Assembly: GCA_016278485.1 (NCBI GenBank)
Contig: JADQBT010000008.1
Coordinates: 85,371-149,370, forward strand
Origin: Halanaerobiales bacterium
Lineage (GTDB): Bacteria > Bacillota > Halanaerobiia > Halanaerobiales > Halanaerobiaceae
DNA: 64,000 nucleotides
Reading direction: 5' to 3'
Position numbers and translations under genes: made by a program. Positions 54,911 to 63,948 of the stretch are shown here, in pieces. The notes below the pieces were generated by a model. That model was not told the DNA's origin and searched no databases. It saw nothing but the letters and a program-made list of their open reading frames with translations. Every line of letters starts with the position of its first letter. Position 1 is the stretch's first letter.

Positions 54911-55975
54911 TTGAATTTAAATAAAATTGGTTGGAATAGTAATTTTGCAGATGAATATAAAAAAATAGAATCAAATTGGAAGGGAGAGCAGATATATCCA
55001 GCCCGGATTGCGGTTGTTTATCAAAATATATACCAACTTTTTACTAAACAAGGAGTTATGCCAGGCCAGATAAGTGGTAAAATGCGCTTTCAGGAACAAT
55101 TTCCTGTTATTGGGGATTGGGTGGCTGTGAGAATGATTAATCAGAATAGTGAAGCGATTATCGAGAGAATTATACCTCGTAAAAGCAAGTTTTCCCGCCA
55201 AGCGGCAGGTTCAAAATTAAAAGAACAGATTATTGTTGCTAATCTCGATTTTGTATTTATAGTTTCTTCTCTAAATCAGGATTTTAATCTTAGAAGATTA
55301 GAAAGGTATTTAACTATTGCCTGGGATAGTGGTGCCAGTCCGGTAATTGTCCTTACGAAAGCAGATATATCTAATAATATATCAGAAATGGTCTCACAAG
55401 TGGAAGATATTGCATTCGGAGTTAATATTCATGTTGTAAGTTCATTTACAGGAAAAGGATTATCAGAATTAGGACAATATTTTAAAGCAGGTAGAACTAT
55501 TGCACTATTGGGTTCTTCAGGTGTAGGAAAATCGACTCTAATAAATAAATTAGTACCTAATGCTAATTTGAGAGTAAATAATATTAGGGAAGATGATGCT
55601 AAAGGCAGACATACTACGACAAATAGAGAGATGATTTCGCTTCCTGAAGGGGGAGTGATTATTGATACTCCTGGTATGCGAGAGATACAACTCTGGCAAG
55701 ATAATAATGATCAGTCAAGTGTATTTCCAAAAATAACTAAACTGGCTCAAGCATGTAAGTTTAATGATTGTCAACATGATAGTGAACCAGGTTGTATGGT
55801 AAAAAAAGCTATTGAAGCTGGCCGATTATCTGAAGATAGATTAGAAAGTTACCGCAAATTAGCGCGCGAGTTAAAGTATATGGAAATAAAAGCAGAAAGA
55901 GGCGCAAATGCTGTTGAAAAATATAAAATGTTTGAAGTAATGCAGGTAGAAGATAAGTCTTATCGAATTTATTAA
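54911..55975 (+). CDS. rsgA: RsgA, ribosome small-subunit-dependent GTPase
   Basis: 354 residues. An OB-fold (about 1-95) is followed by a circularly permuted GTPase with motif order G4 (VLTKADI), G1 (GSSGVGKST), G2 (GRHTTTNR) and G3 (DTPGMRE), then a C-terminal zinc knuckle (CKFNDCQHDSEPGC). It checks and matures the 30S subunit. TTG 54911 is chosen as the start because GGAGGT lies seven bases upstream; TTG 54896 is in frame but inside the approach to the site. A terminator lies directly upstream, so expression may be attenuated. Confidence 0.94.
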   Translation: MNLNKIGWNSNFADEYKKIESNWKGEQIYPARIAVVYQNIYQLFTKQGVMPGQISGKMRFQEQFPVIGDWVAVRMINQNSEAIIERIIPRKSKFSRQAAGSKLKEQIIVANLDFVFIVSSLNQDFNLRRLERYLTIAWDSGASPVIVLTKADISNNISEMVSQVEDIAFGVNIHVVSSFTGKGLSELGQYFKAGRTIALLGSSGVGKSTLINKLVPNANLRVNNIREDDAKGRHTTTNREMISLPEGGVIIDTPGMREIQLWQDNNDQSSVFPKITKLAQACKFNDCQHDSEPGCMVKKAIEAGRLSEDRLESYRKLARELKYMEIKAERGANAVEKYKMFEVMQVEDKSYRIY

Positions 55976-55990
55976 ATGACTGATTAGCAT

Positions 55991-56026
55991 AAGCCAGGCA
56001 ATTAGGCAGGGATTGTCTGGCTTTTC
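55991..56026 (+). terminator. Intrinsic terminator after rsgA
   Basis: AAGCCAGGCAAT / ATTGTCTGGCTT (one G-U) with a nine-base loop; short U tail. Confidence 0.75.
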
Positions 56027-56076
56027 AAGAATAATCTTTATATATGACTTAAATTAAAGTGAGGTGATTATTATAA

Positions 56077-56631
56077 TTGCTTTTAATTCCTGAATTATCA
56101 ACTGATAGATTAAATTTAAAGGTATTACAGGCAGAGGATGCTACAAAAGTTGTTGCATATTATCTAAGAAATCAAGAATTTTTGGCAGATTGGGAACCTG
56201 TCAGGTCGGCTGAATTTTTTACAGAGGAATTTCAGAAAAAACAACTTGCCAAAGATTTTGAACTGATGCACAAAGGTAGAATGATGCGGCTTTGGATTTT
56301 TAAAAAAGGCAATAATAGGGTCATAGGCTGTATTTCTTTAAATAATATTATTAGGGGAATCTTTCAATCAGCTCATTTAGGCTATAAGTTGGATCAAGCA
56401 GAAATAAACCAGGGATTGATGACAGAAGCGCTAGAAAAAATTATTGAATTTGCATTTTATCAATTAAGGTTACATCGTTTAGAAGCAAATATAATGCCGC
56501 GAAATGAGAGATCACAACGTGTGGTGGAAAAGCTAGGTTTTCATAAAGAGGGATTAGCAAAAAGATATTTGCAGATTAATGGTGTTTGGGAGGATCATAT
56601 TCATTTTGTGATTTTAAATGAAAATGGGTGA
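56077..56631 (+). CDS. RimJ/RimL-type GNAT acetyltransferase
   Basis: 184 residues. LSTDRLNLKVLQAEDA at the start, AHLGYKLDQAEINQGLMTEAL as the acetyl-CoA-binding region, RLHRLEANIMPRNERSQRVVEKLGF and GVWEDHIHF are the RimJ/RimL (ribosomal-protein N-acetyltransferase-like) marks. The substrate could be a protein N-terminus or a small amine. The start is TTG 56077 with GAGGTG ten bases upstream. Its stop is close to the ribosome site of the next gene (GGGTGA), so the two are coupled. Confidence 0.88.
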   Translation: MLLIPELSTDRLNLKVLQAEDATKVVAYYLRNQEFLADWEPVRSAEFFTEEFQKKQLAKDFELMHKGRMMRLWIFKKGNNRVIGCISLNNIIRGIFQSAHLGYKLDQAEINQGLMTEALEKIIEFAFYQLRLHRLEANIMPRNERSQRVVEKLGFHKEGLAKRYLQINGVWEDHIHFVILNENG

Positions 56632-56636
56632 TTGTG

Positions 56637-57068
56637 ATGGAAACTAAAACAGTATATCTAACTTCATTATCAGAAAAAGAGGCTATGATGATTAAAAACC
56701 TACTTGAGGCTGAAAATATTCCTGTTCTCATAAAACATCGTGAATCGGGCGGCTATGCATCAATATATATGGGCATGTCTGCCTATGATGTTGAACTTTA
56801 TGTTGCTGCTGATGATTATGAAAAAGCCAATAATATAATTAGTGATTTAGAGATTGAAATTGATGATGAAGAGATGATTGAGCAAGCGGAATCAGATTCC
56901 GGTTTGAGCGATAGTATTGCTAGTAGTGATGCCAATGATAAACAAAAAGATAAGACAATTTTTAATAGTTTTTTTAAAATAGGAAAATTGCTGATAATTA
57001 TTTATTTAATCTATATTTTTGCACCACTTGTTATTAGAATCTGGCAGTATCTACTTAGTTTAATCTAG
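56637..57068 (+). CDS. DUF2007-like protein with C-terminal membrane anchor
   Basis: 143 residues from ATG 56637; GTG 56628 overlaps the site and the stop of the previous gene. The N-terminal domain (TVYLTSLSEKEAMMIKNLLEAENIPVLI to VAADDYEKANNII) has the ferredoxin-like pattern of DUF2007, once proposed as a putative signal-transducing protein. An acidic linker follows, then one membrane helix at about 118-138 (LLIIIYLIYIFAPLVI). The domain would face the cytoplasm. Function unknown. Confidence 0.75.
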   Translation: METKTVYLTSLSEKEAMMIKNLLEAENIPVLIKHRESGGYASIYMGMSAYDVELYVAADDYEKANNIISDLEIEIDDEEMIEQAESDSGLSDSIASSDANDKQKDKTIFNSFFKIGKLLIIIYLIYIFAPLVIRIWQYLLSLI

Positions 57069-57101
57069 GAAAATAGTAATGGGTAGGGAGTTGAAAAAGA
57101 A

Positions 57102-58022
57102 TTGTTTTATTTAGTTTTAGCAATTATTTGTAGTTCTTCAATAGCGTTAATATTTAAATATAGTAGTAATCGTGGTATGAATAAATATGTAGTAACTAGT
57201 GCTAATTACTTGATGGCAGCATTAGTTAGTTTAAGTATGATTATTAATTCTGACTTAAAACTACCTAGACAAGAAAATTTTAGTCTTTTCTTTAAGGAAG
57301 CCAAGTTTGTATTCTTTAATCAACAAAATTTATTTTCAAGCAAAGCTAGTACGACCTGGGCCTTACTGATAGGAGTTATAGCTGGTGTTTTTTTCTTTTT
57401 GGCATTTATTTTTTATCAGAAAAGTGTGCAGGAAGATGGGGTTGGCCTGGCTGGAACGTTTTCTAAATTAGGTATCTTGGTACCAATGATTTTTTCTATT
57501 ATTCTCTGGCAAGAATTACCAACTAACTTACAATGGTTAGGTATATTACTGGCATTATCTGCAATTTTGCTTGTTAATTTTCCTCAAGATGAAAATTGGC
57601 ATCAAGCTCTTCGTTGGACATTAATTTCTCTTTTTATGTTTGGGGGAATAGCTGAATTCACTAATAAGTTTTACCAACGTTATGGGCAACTTTCTGAGAA
57701 AAGCATTTTTCTCTTTTTTGTATTTGGTACAGCATTTTTAATTAGTCTTTATTTTGCTTATAAAAAGAGTAGTCATTTTAAGGTAGAAGAAGTTTTAACA
57801 GGGGCATTAGTAGGAATTCCAAATCTGTTTTCATCATATTTTTTAATTAATGCTCTAGATCAGTTAAAGACTGCGGTAGTTTTTCCGATTTATAGTGCTG
57901 GTAGCATAGTTGTAATTAGTATAGGTGGAGTATTTATTTATAATGAATCACTTTCAAGTAGAGAAAAAATAGCAATTGTGATGACAACAGTTGCGCTGGT
58001 TTTAATTAATTTGCGATATTAA
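57102..58022 (+). CDS. EamA/DMT-family transporter
   Basis: 306 residues with about ten membrane helices in two EamA-like halves. The second half ends with ALDQLKTAVVFPIYSAGSIVVISIGGVFIYNE, the usual EamA end that includes the conserved Pro and Glu. Drug/metabolite transporters of this size export amino acids, nucleosides or other metabolites; the substrate is unknown. The start is TTG 57102, with GGGAG 11 bases upstream. It lies 33 bases after the DUF2007-like gene in the same direction. Confidence 0.83.
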   Translation: MFYLVLAIICSSSIALIFKYSSNRGMNKYVVTSANYLMAALVSLSMIINSDLKLPRQENFSLFFKEAKFVFFNQQNLFSSKASTTWALLIGVIAGVFFFLAFIFYQKSVQEDGVGLAGTFSKLGILVPMIFSIILWQELPTNLQWLGILLALSAILLVNFPQDENWHQALRWTLISLFMFGGIAEFTNKFYQRYGQLSEKSIFLFFVFGTAFLISLYFAYKKSSHFKVEEVLTGALVGIPNLFSSYFLINALDQLKTAVVFPIYSAGSIVVISIGGVFIYNESLSSREKIAIVMTTVALVLINLRY

Positions 58023-58207
58023 AAACAGAGTTTTTCTTTAGTATTAATTGTCGAATAGGCAAGAAAAATAAGAAAATTATAATTATAAAGCAGGGATATA
58101 TTAAATTACATTGAATTATTAAGGTAATACTAAAGTAATATTTAATAGTTTCCTAGTGAATAATCTTTTAATTTTGAAAAGAAAAATATAGTAAAGGAGT
58201 TAGGATT

Positions 58208-58684
58208 ATGGAAAATTATGATCTTCAAAAGTTGGATCCAATTATTGAAAATTATCGCGGTAAGGCCGGAAGTTTAATTCCTGTGCTTCATAAGGTACAG
58301 ACAGAAATCGGTTATCTACCAATTGAAGCACAGAAATATGTAGCTGATAGTTTACAATTACCTTATAGTAAGGTTTTTGGTGTTGCTACTTTTTACACAC
58401 AGTTTTCACTGGAGCCAAAAGGTGAATATGTTATTCATGTGTGTGATGGGACAGCTTGTCATGTTCGTGGATCGACAGATATTTTAAAAGAATTAAGAGA
58501 GCAACTTGAACTTACAGAAGAAAAAATAACAACTGATGATTTACAATTTACTCTTGAGACTGTATCCTGTCTGGGAGCCTGTGGATTAGCACCTGTTATG
58601 ACAATTAATGATAAAGTATATGGTGGTATGACTCCAGAAAAAATTAAAAATGTGCTTGCAGAATTAGATGGGAGTGATCAATAA
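58208..58684 (+). CDS. NuoE/HydC-like [2Fe-2S] subunit
   Basis: 158 residues with the thioredoxin-like [2Fe-2S] fold. Helical LIPVLHKVQTEIGYLP at the start is followed by the four cluster cysteines in CDGTACHV and CLGACGLAP. It is the small subunit of NADH-oxidising modules in NuoEF, HydBC and NAD-linked formate dehydrogenases. AAAGGAG precedes the ATG. Its TAA overlaps the ATG of the NuoF-like gene (TAATG), so the two are co-translated. The 185-base upstream gap holds an 11-bp inverted repeat (58036/58125) and no clear promoter. Confidence 0.93.
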   Translation: MENYDLQKLDPIIENYRGKAGSLIPVLHKVQTEIGYLPIEAQKYVADSLQLPYSKVFGVATFYTQFSLEPKGEYVIHVCDGTACHVRGSTDILKELREQLELTEEKITTDDLQFTLETVSCLGACGLAPVMTINDKVYGGMTPEKIKNVLAELDGSDQ

Positions 58685-60564
58685 TGATCAAAAATAAAGC
58701 AGATCTCAGGCAAGTAGTAAAAGATGCTGAAGCCAGTGTGCAATCAGAAGGTTTAAGGATTATGATTTGTGCGGGAACTGGTTGTGTATCAAATGGATCA
58801 CTTGATGTTTATGCGGAGTTGCTTGATCAGGTAAGCAAACTTGATTTACCGATTAGTATTGAACTTGAGGGAGAAAAAATTAGCGATTCTAATGTTACAG
58901 TTAAAAAGAGTGGCTGTCATGGATTTTGTGAAAAAGGACCATTAGTAAAATTTGAACCGCTGGGACTTCTTTATACAGGTGTTAAAGTTGATGATGTTCA
59001 AGAGATAGTAGAGGATACTTTACAAGTAGGAAAACTTGTGAATAGATTGGTTTATCATTCTCCTACAGATCAAAAAGAATATCCTAAAGAGAAAGATATT
59101 CCGTTTTATAAAACTCAACAACGGATTGCCTTAGCAAATTGTGGTAATATTGATCCTGAAGATATTGATGATTATTTGGGGCATGGTGGTTACCAATCTT
59201 TAGAGAAAGTTTTATTTGAAATGGATGCTGCTCAGGTTTGTCAAGAAATTACAGATTCTGGTTTAAGAGGCCGTGGTGGTGCTGGTTTTCCAACAGGAAG
59301 AAAATGGGAGTTTGCCCGCATGGCAGATGCAGATCAAAAATATATTATTGTTAATGGTGATGAGGGAGATCCTGGAGCATTCATGGATAGAAGTGTGATG
59401 GAAGGAGATCCTCATCGTGTAATAGAAGGGGTAATGATTGGTGCATATGCAACTGGGGCTAGTAAGGGTTATATCTATGTTCGAGCTGAATATCCTTTAG
59501 CAGTAAAAAGACTGCAAAAAGCTATTGCTGATGCTGAAAAAGCAGGGCTTTTAGGTGAAAATATATTAGGTAGTGGCTTTGATTTTGACCTACAAGTCAA
59601 AGAAGGAGCAGGTGCGTTTGTTTGCGGAGAAGAAACAGCATTAATTGCTTCCATTGAAGGAGATAGAGGAATGCCTCGTCCGAAACCTCCATTTCCAGCT
59701 CAGTCAGGATTATGGGGTAAACCTACTAATATTAATAATGTAGAAACATTGGCAAATATCCCTATTATTATAGAAAAAGGTTCAGAATGGTTTAACATGA
59801 TTGGTCAGCCAAATAGTACCGGAACAAAGACCTTTGCTATTACTGGTGATATTGCTAACACTGGTTTAATTGAAATTCCAATGGGAGTAACTTTACGTGA
59901 AGTTATTTATGAAATCGGTGGTGGCATAAAAGATGGTAAAGAATTTAAGGCTGTTCAAATGGGAGGACCATCAGGTGGTACTCTGACAAGTGAACACCTT
60001 GACCTTAAACTTGATTTTGATTCATTACAAGAAGTAGGTGCCATGGTTGGCTCAGGTGGAATGGTAGTCATGGATGAAGATACCTGTATGGTTGAGGTAG
60101 CAAGATTTTTCTTGAGCTTTACTCAACAAGAATCATGTGGAAAATGTACTCCTTGTCGGGTAGGTACCAGACGTATGTTAGATATTCTGGAAAGAATTAC
60201 TGCCGGAGAAGGTCAACCTGGTGATGTTGAAAAGTTAACACATCTAGGAGAACAGATTAAAAAAACATCTTTATGTGCATTAGGAAAAACTGCGCCTAAT
60301 CCAGTTTTAACTACAACCCAATACTTTAGAGATGAATATGAAGCACATATTGAAGATAAGAAATGTCCTGCAAGACAATGTGAAGATCTTGCAACAAGTT
60401 ACAAAATAGATCCAGAGATCTGTATTGGCTGTGGCCTATGTAAAAAAGAGTGTCCAGTTGCTGCAATTACTGGAGAAATCAAGCAGAAACATGAAATTGA
60501 TCCCGAAATCTGTATTGCTTGTGGTGCTTGTGAAAAAGTATGTCCAGTTGATGCAATTTCATAA
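58684..60564 (+). CDS. NuoF/HydB-like NADH-binding subunit with C-terminal ferredoxin
   Basis: 626 residues. It has an N-terminal thioredoxin-like [2Fe-2S] domain (about 20-115; CAGTGC, KSGCHGFC), the NADH- and FMN-binding core (RGRGGAGFPTGRKW, GDEGDPGAFMDR, EEGAGAFVCGEETAL), the [4Fe-4S] CGKCTPCRVG, and two C-terminal ferredoxin motifs (CIGCGLCKKECP, CIACGACEKVCP). This long form matches HydB and the NuoF of NAD-linked formate dehydrogenases rather than the short NuoF of complex I. It moves electrons between NAD(H), FMN and the Fe-S chain. Start ATG 58684. Confidence 0.94.
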   Translation: MIKNKADLRQVVKDAEASVQSEGLRIMICAGTGCVSNGSLDVYAELLDQVSKLDLPISIELEGEKISDSNVTVKKSGCHGFCEKGPLVKFEPLGLLYTGVKVDDVQEIVEDTLQVGKLVNRLVYHSPTDQKEYPKEKDIPFYKTQQRIALANCGNIDPEDIDDYLGHGGYQSLEKVLFEMDAAQVCQEITDSGLRGRGGAGFPTGRKWEFARMADADQKYIIVNGDEGDPGAFMDRSVMEGDPHRVIEGVMIGAYATGASKGYIYVRAEYPLAVKRLQKAIADAEKAGLLGENILGSGFDFDLQVKEGAGAFVCGEETALIASIEGDRGMPRPKPPFPAQSGLWGKPTNINNVETLANIPIIIEKGSEWFNMIGQPNSTGTKTFAITGDIANTGLIEIPMGVTLREVIYEIGGGIKDGKEFKAVQMGGPSGGTLTSEHLDLKLDFDSLQEVGAMVGSGGMVVMDEDTCMVEVARFFLSFTQQESCGKCTPCRVGTRRMLDILERITAGEGQPGDVEKLTHLGEQIKKTSLCALGKTAPNPVLTTTQYFRDEYEAHIEDKKCPARQCEDLATSYKIDPEICIGCGLCKKECPVAAITGEIKQKHEIDPEICIACGACEKVCPVDAIS

Positions 60565-60576
60565 AGAGAGGAGCTA

Positions 60577-63273
60577 ATGATAGATATGAAAATTACAATA
60601 AATAACCAGGAGTATCAGGCAAAATCTGGGCAGACAGTGCTGGAAGTTGCCAGGGAAAATGAAATTAAAATTCCTACCCTATGTTATAGTGAACATCTTT
60701 CTATAACTGGAGCCTGCCGCTTGTGTATAGTTGAAATAGAAAATGGTCAGTTAGTTCCAGCATGTGCTACTCCAGTAAGTGAGGGAATGAAGATAGAAAC
60801 AGATAGTGAAGAGGTTTATGAAGCACGTAAAACAGTAATTGATTTATTACTATCTGATCATCCGTTAACCTGTATGACTTGTGAAGCAAATGGAGATTGT
60901 AAATTACAGGATTTAGCCTATGAATATGGTCTGGAGGAGTCTAGTTATGGTATCAAGGAAGCTCCCCGTTTTGAAATTCAGCAGGAAAATCCATTTATCG
61001 TCTTTGATCCTGATAAATGTATTATATGTGGAAAATGTGTAAGAGCTGATCAAGAATTACAATGTTCTATGGCAATTGATTTTAGTGAAAGAGGCTTTAA
61101 AACAAAAGTGGCAGCTGCTTTCGATGAAGGATTAGGGGGCGATGAATCAAGTTGCGTTTTCTGTGGTCTCTGTGTTGAAAATTGTCCTACAGGAGCATTA
61201 AAATATAAACCTGCAATCAGAAAAGGTCGTGATTATGATCTGCGTAAAGAACGTACTACTTGCCCATATTGTGGAGTAGGTTGTCAACTTGAATTGCAGA
61301 TAAAAGATAATGAAGTTGTCAAAGTTGCTTCAATCTATGATAAGGATTCACCTAATCCAGCGGGTGAAGCTTGTGTTAAAGGAAGATTTGCTTATGATTA
61401 TATTAACCATCCAGATCGTCTAAGAAAACCGTTGATTAAAAAAGATGGTGAATTTGTAGAAGTAAGCTGGGAAGAAGCACTTAATTATACTGCAGAAAGA
61501 CTGCAGGAGATTAAAGAAAAAGATGGTCCTCAGGCTTTGGCTGGTTTGAGTTCGGCTAAATGCACTAATGAAGAAAATTATCTAATGCAAAAATTCATGC
61601 GGGCTGTTATTGGAACGAATTCAGTTGATCACTGTGCCAGGTTGTGCCATGCTTCAACTGTAGCTGGTTTGGCGAGAGCTTTTGGTTCAGGTGCGATGAC
61701 CAATTCAATTGCCGAGACTGCCGATTCGGATCTGTTCTTTATCATTGGTTCAAATCCTACAGAAAATCACCCTGTGATTGGAAGTATGATGAAGAGAGCA
61801 TTAGCAAAAGGAACCAAACTAATAGTAGCTGATCCAAGAGAAATTGAGTTATCTAGTTGGGCTGATGTAAATATACATCAACAGCCGGGTAGTGATGTGG
61901 CTCTTGTAAATGCAATGATTAATGTCATCATAAATGAAGGATTACATGATAAAGAATTTATTAAAGAGCGTACTATTAATTTTGATTTAATAGCAAGTAC
62001 TATAGAAGATTATACTCCAGAAACTGCCGAAAAAATATCGGGAGTACCGGCAGAAGAGATAAGAAAGGCAGCCAGACTTTATGCTAAAGCAGATCGTGCA
62101 GCTATCTATTTTGCAATGGGTATTACTCAGCATAAAACAGGTACAGATAATGTGCTGGCCCTTGCAAATTTGGCTATGGTAACTGGTAATGTTGGTAAAA
62201 AAGGTGCAGGTGTTAATCCACTGCGTGGTCAAAATAATGTCCAAGGAGCTTGCGATCTTGGTGCATTACCAAATGTTTATCCTGGTTATCAAAAGGTTGA
62301 AGACCCAGCTATGCAAGAAAAATTTGCTGAAGCCTGGGGAATCGAACCAGATACAGAAAATGGTTTGACTGTAGTTGAAATTTTCAATGAAGCAGGTAAA
62401 GATATTAAAGGTATATATATAATGGGTGAAAATCCAGTGCTATCTGACCCAGATCAAAACCATATTAAACAGGCATTAGAAGATTTAGAATTTCTTGTTG
62501 TACAGGATATCTTTATGACTGAAACAGCTGAATATGCTGATGTGGTTTTACCTGCAGCAAGTTTTGCAGAAAAATCCGGAACGTTTACTAATACAGAAAG
62601 ACGTATTCAACTGGTTAATCCAGCAGTTGAATCACCAGGGGAGGCCAAACCCGATTGGCAAATAATTAGTATGTTGGCTAGTAAAATGGGTTATGCTATG
62701 GATTATGCGCATCCTGCAGAAATTATGGCTGAAATAGCCAGCCTGACTCCAATTTATGGAGGCGTATATCATGGCCGTTTGCGGGAAAAAACTTTACAGT
62801 GGCCTTGTCCAGATCGTCGGCATGCAGGAACTAAATTTTTACATGAAGGAGAGTTTGCTCGAGGTAAAGGTAAATTCCACCCAGTAACATATTTACCACC
62901 GGCTGAGAAAGTTGACGCTGATTATGATTATATTATGATGACAGGAAGAATGCTTTATCATTTCCATACTGGGACAATGACAAGACGCTCTGCCGCAATT
63001 AATGCACAAGAAGCAGATGCCTATGTTGAAATAAATTGTAAGGATGCAAAGAGGCTTGGTATTAAAGAAAATGATCGTGTAAAAGTAACTTCGCGCCGGG
63101 GTGAAGTTGAGACATATGCGCGTGTTGGTGACAGAGTTCAACCAGGACAAATGTTTATGCCGTTCCATTATGCAGAAAGTCCTGCCAACAGATTGACTAA
63201 TCCAGTGCTTGATGAGAAAGCTAAAATACCCGAGTTGAAAGTGACTGCTGTAAAACTGGAAAAAATATCATAG
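60577..63273 (+). CDS. fdhA: NAD-linked formate dehydrogenase catalytic subunit (Cys-type)
   Basis: 898 residues. The N-terminal NuoG-like part (about 1-215) has [2Fe-2S] (CYSEHLSITGACRLC), a His-Cys cluster region (HPLTCMTCEANGDC) and two ferredoxin clusters (CIICGKCVRAD, CVFCGLCVENCP). The molybdopterin domain starts with CPYCGVGCQ and has Cys357 in DHCARLCHAST where E. coli FdhF has selenocysteine, so this is the cysteine form. It oxidises formate to CO2 or, possibly, runs in reverse with the NuoEF-like subunits. A cofactor gene (mobA) follows. Start ATG 60577 is close to AGAGGAG (3 bases); ATG 60586 is an alternative. Confidence 0.93.
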   Translation: MIDMKITINNQEYQAKSGQTVLEVARENEIKIPTLCYSEHLSITGACRLCIVEIENGQLVPACATPVSEGMKIETDSEEVYEARKTVIDLLLSDHPLTCMTCEANGDCKLQDLAYEYGLEESSYGIKEAPRFEIQQENPFIVFDPDKCIICGKCVRADQELQCSMAIDFSERGFKTKVAAAFDEGLGGDESSCVFCGLCVENCPTGALKYKPAIRKGRDYDLRKERTTCPYCGVGCQLELQIKDNEVVKVASIYDKDSPNPAGEACVKGRFAYDYINHPDRLRKPLIKKDGEFVEVSWEEALNYTAERLQEIKEKDGPQALAGLSSAKCTNEENYLMQKFMRAVIGTNSVDHCARLCHASTVAGLARAFGSGAMTNSIAETADSDLFFIIGSNPTENHPVIGSMMKRALAKGTKLIVADPREIELSSWADVNIHQQPGSDVALVNAMINVIINEGLHDKEFIKERTINFDLIASTIEDYTPETAEKISGVPAEEIRKAARLYAKADRAAIYFAMGITQHKTGTDNVLALANLAMVTGNVGKKGAGVNPLRGQNNVQGACDLGALPNVYPGYQKVEDPAMQEKFAEAWGIEPDTENGLTVVEIFNEAGKDIKGIYIMGENPVLSDPDQNHIKQALEDLEFLVVQDIFMTETAEYADVVLPAASFAEKSGTFTNTERRIQLVNPAVESPGEAKPDWQIISMLASKMGYAMDYAHPAEIMAEIASLTPIYGGVYHGRLREKTLQWPCPDRRHAGTKFLHEGEFARGKGKFHPVTYLPPAEKVDADYDYIMMTGRMLYHFHTGTMTRRSAAINAQEADAYVEINCKDAKRLGIKENDRVKVTSRRGEVETYARVGDRVQPGQMFMPFHYAESPANRLTNPVLDEKAKIPELKVTAVKLEKIS

Positions 63274-63285
63274 AGGAGAGCTGCT

Positions 63286-63873
63286 GTGAAAGTAAATGCA
63301 ATTTTACTGGCTGGAGGTAAGAGTAGCCGTTTTGGTAAAAATAAAGCATTAACTAGTTTTGCTGGAGAGATATTAATAGCAAGAATAGTTAGGCAGCTCC
63401 AGGAATCGTTTGCTGAAATTATTGTTGTAGCAAATGAGCGAGCTGAATTAGATTTTCTAGATAAAGTGAAAATTGTGCAAGATTTGCAACCAGGAAAAGG
63501 TCCTCTCGGGGGCCTATATACTGGGCTTGTTCACTCAGACCAGGAATATAATTTTATGACAGGTTGTGATATGCCTTTTTTAGAGGCTAATTATTTTGAA
63601 CTTTTAAAGAGTTATTTGCCTGGTTATGATCTCGTTATACCAGAATTTGCTGGCTATCTAGAACCATTAGCTGGTATTTACCATAAAAACAATTTAGCTT
63701 TGATTGAAGATAGATTGGCAAATAATCACTTGCAAATTAAAAGTTTTTTCAGCTCTGCAAAACTCAAAATAATTAGAGAAGAGGAAATAAGTGAGATTGG
63801 AAAACCAGCTAAGTTATTTTTTAATATTAATTATCAAAAAGATAAAAAAAAGGCAGAAAAGTTGCTTGATTAA
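63286..63873 (+). CDS. mobA: Molybdenum cofactor guanylyltransferase MobA
   Basis: 195 residues. LLAGGKSSRFGKNKAL is the GTP-binding nucleotidyltransferase loop, and PGKGPLGGLYTGL with TGCDMPFL complete the MobA pattern. It attaches GMP to molybdopterin to form the bis-MGD cofactor required by the formate dehydrogenase encoded just upstream. The start is GTG 63286 behind AGAGGAGAG, 12 bases after fdhA, so it belongs to the operon. The final Leu-Asp-stop codons (CTT GAT TAA) lie within the first unit of the tandem repeat. Confidence 0.93.
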   Translation: MKVNAILLAGGKSSRFGKNKALTSFAGEILIARIVRQLQESFAEIIVVANERAELDFLDKVKIVQDLQPGKGPLGGLYTGLVHSDQEYNFMTGCDMPFLEANYFELLKSYLPGYDLVIPEFAGYLEPLAGIYHKNNLALIEDRLANNHLQIKSFFSSAKLKIIREEEISEIGKPAKLFFNINYQKDKKKAEKLLD

Positions 63874-63948
63874 TTTATGACACTTGATTAATTTGTGACT
63901 TGATTAATTTATGACACTTGATTAATTTGTGACTTGATTAATTTGTAA
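63865..63948 (+). repeat. Tandem repeat array overlapping and following the mobA stop codon
   Basis: Two alternating units, CTTGATTAATTTATGACA (18 bases) and CTTGATTAATTTGTGA (16 bases), occur as A-B-A-B-partial, so a 34-base period runs for about 2.5 copies. The core CTTGATTAATTT appears five times (63865, 63883, 63899, 63917, 63933). The first unit contains the mobA stop. The last 52 bases of the window show only an AAGGAG-like site and no start codon that I can support. Confidence 0.85.

Noticed and set aside
58023..58207. Molybdenum-cofactor riboswitch before the formate dehydrogenase operon
   Set aside because: The region is strongly AT-rich and lacks the conserved G/C-rich stems of the Moco RNA; only an 11-bp inverted repeat is seen.
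61645..61647. Selenocysteine in the formate dehydrogenase
   Set aside because: The codon at the usual position is TGC (Cys), not TGA, so no SECIS element is needed.
63865..63948. CRISPR array
   Set aside because: Units are 16-18 bases and directly adjoining, without unique spacers, so it is a simple tandem repeat.
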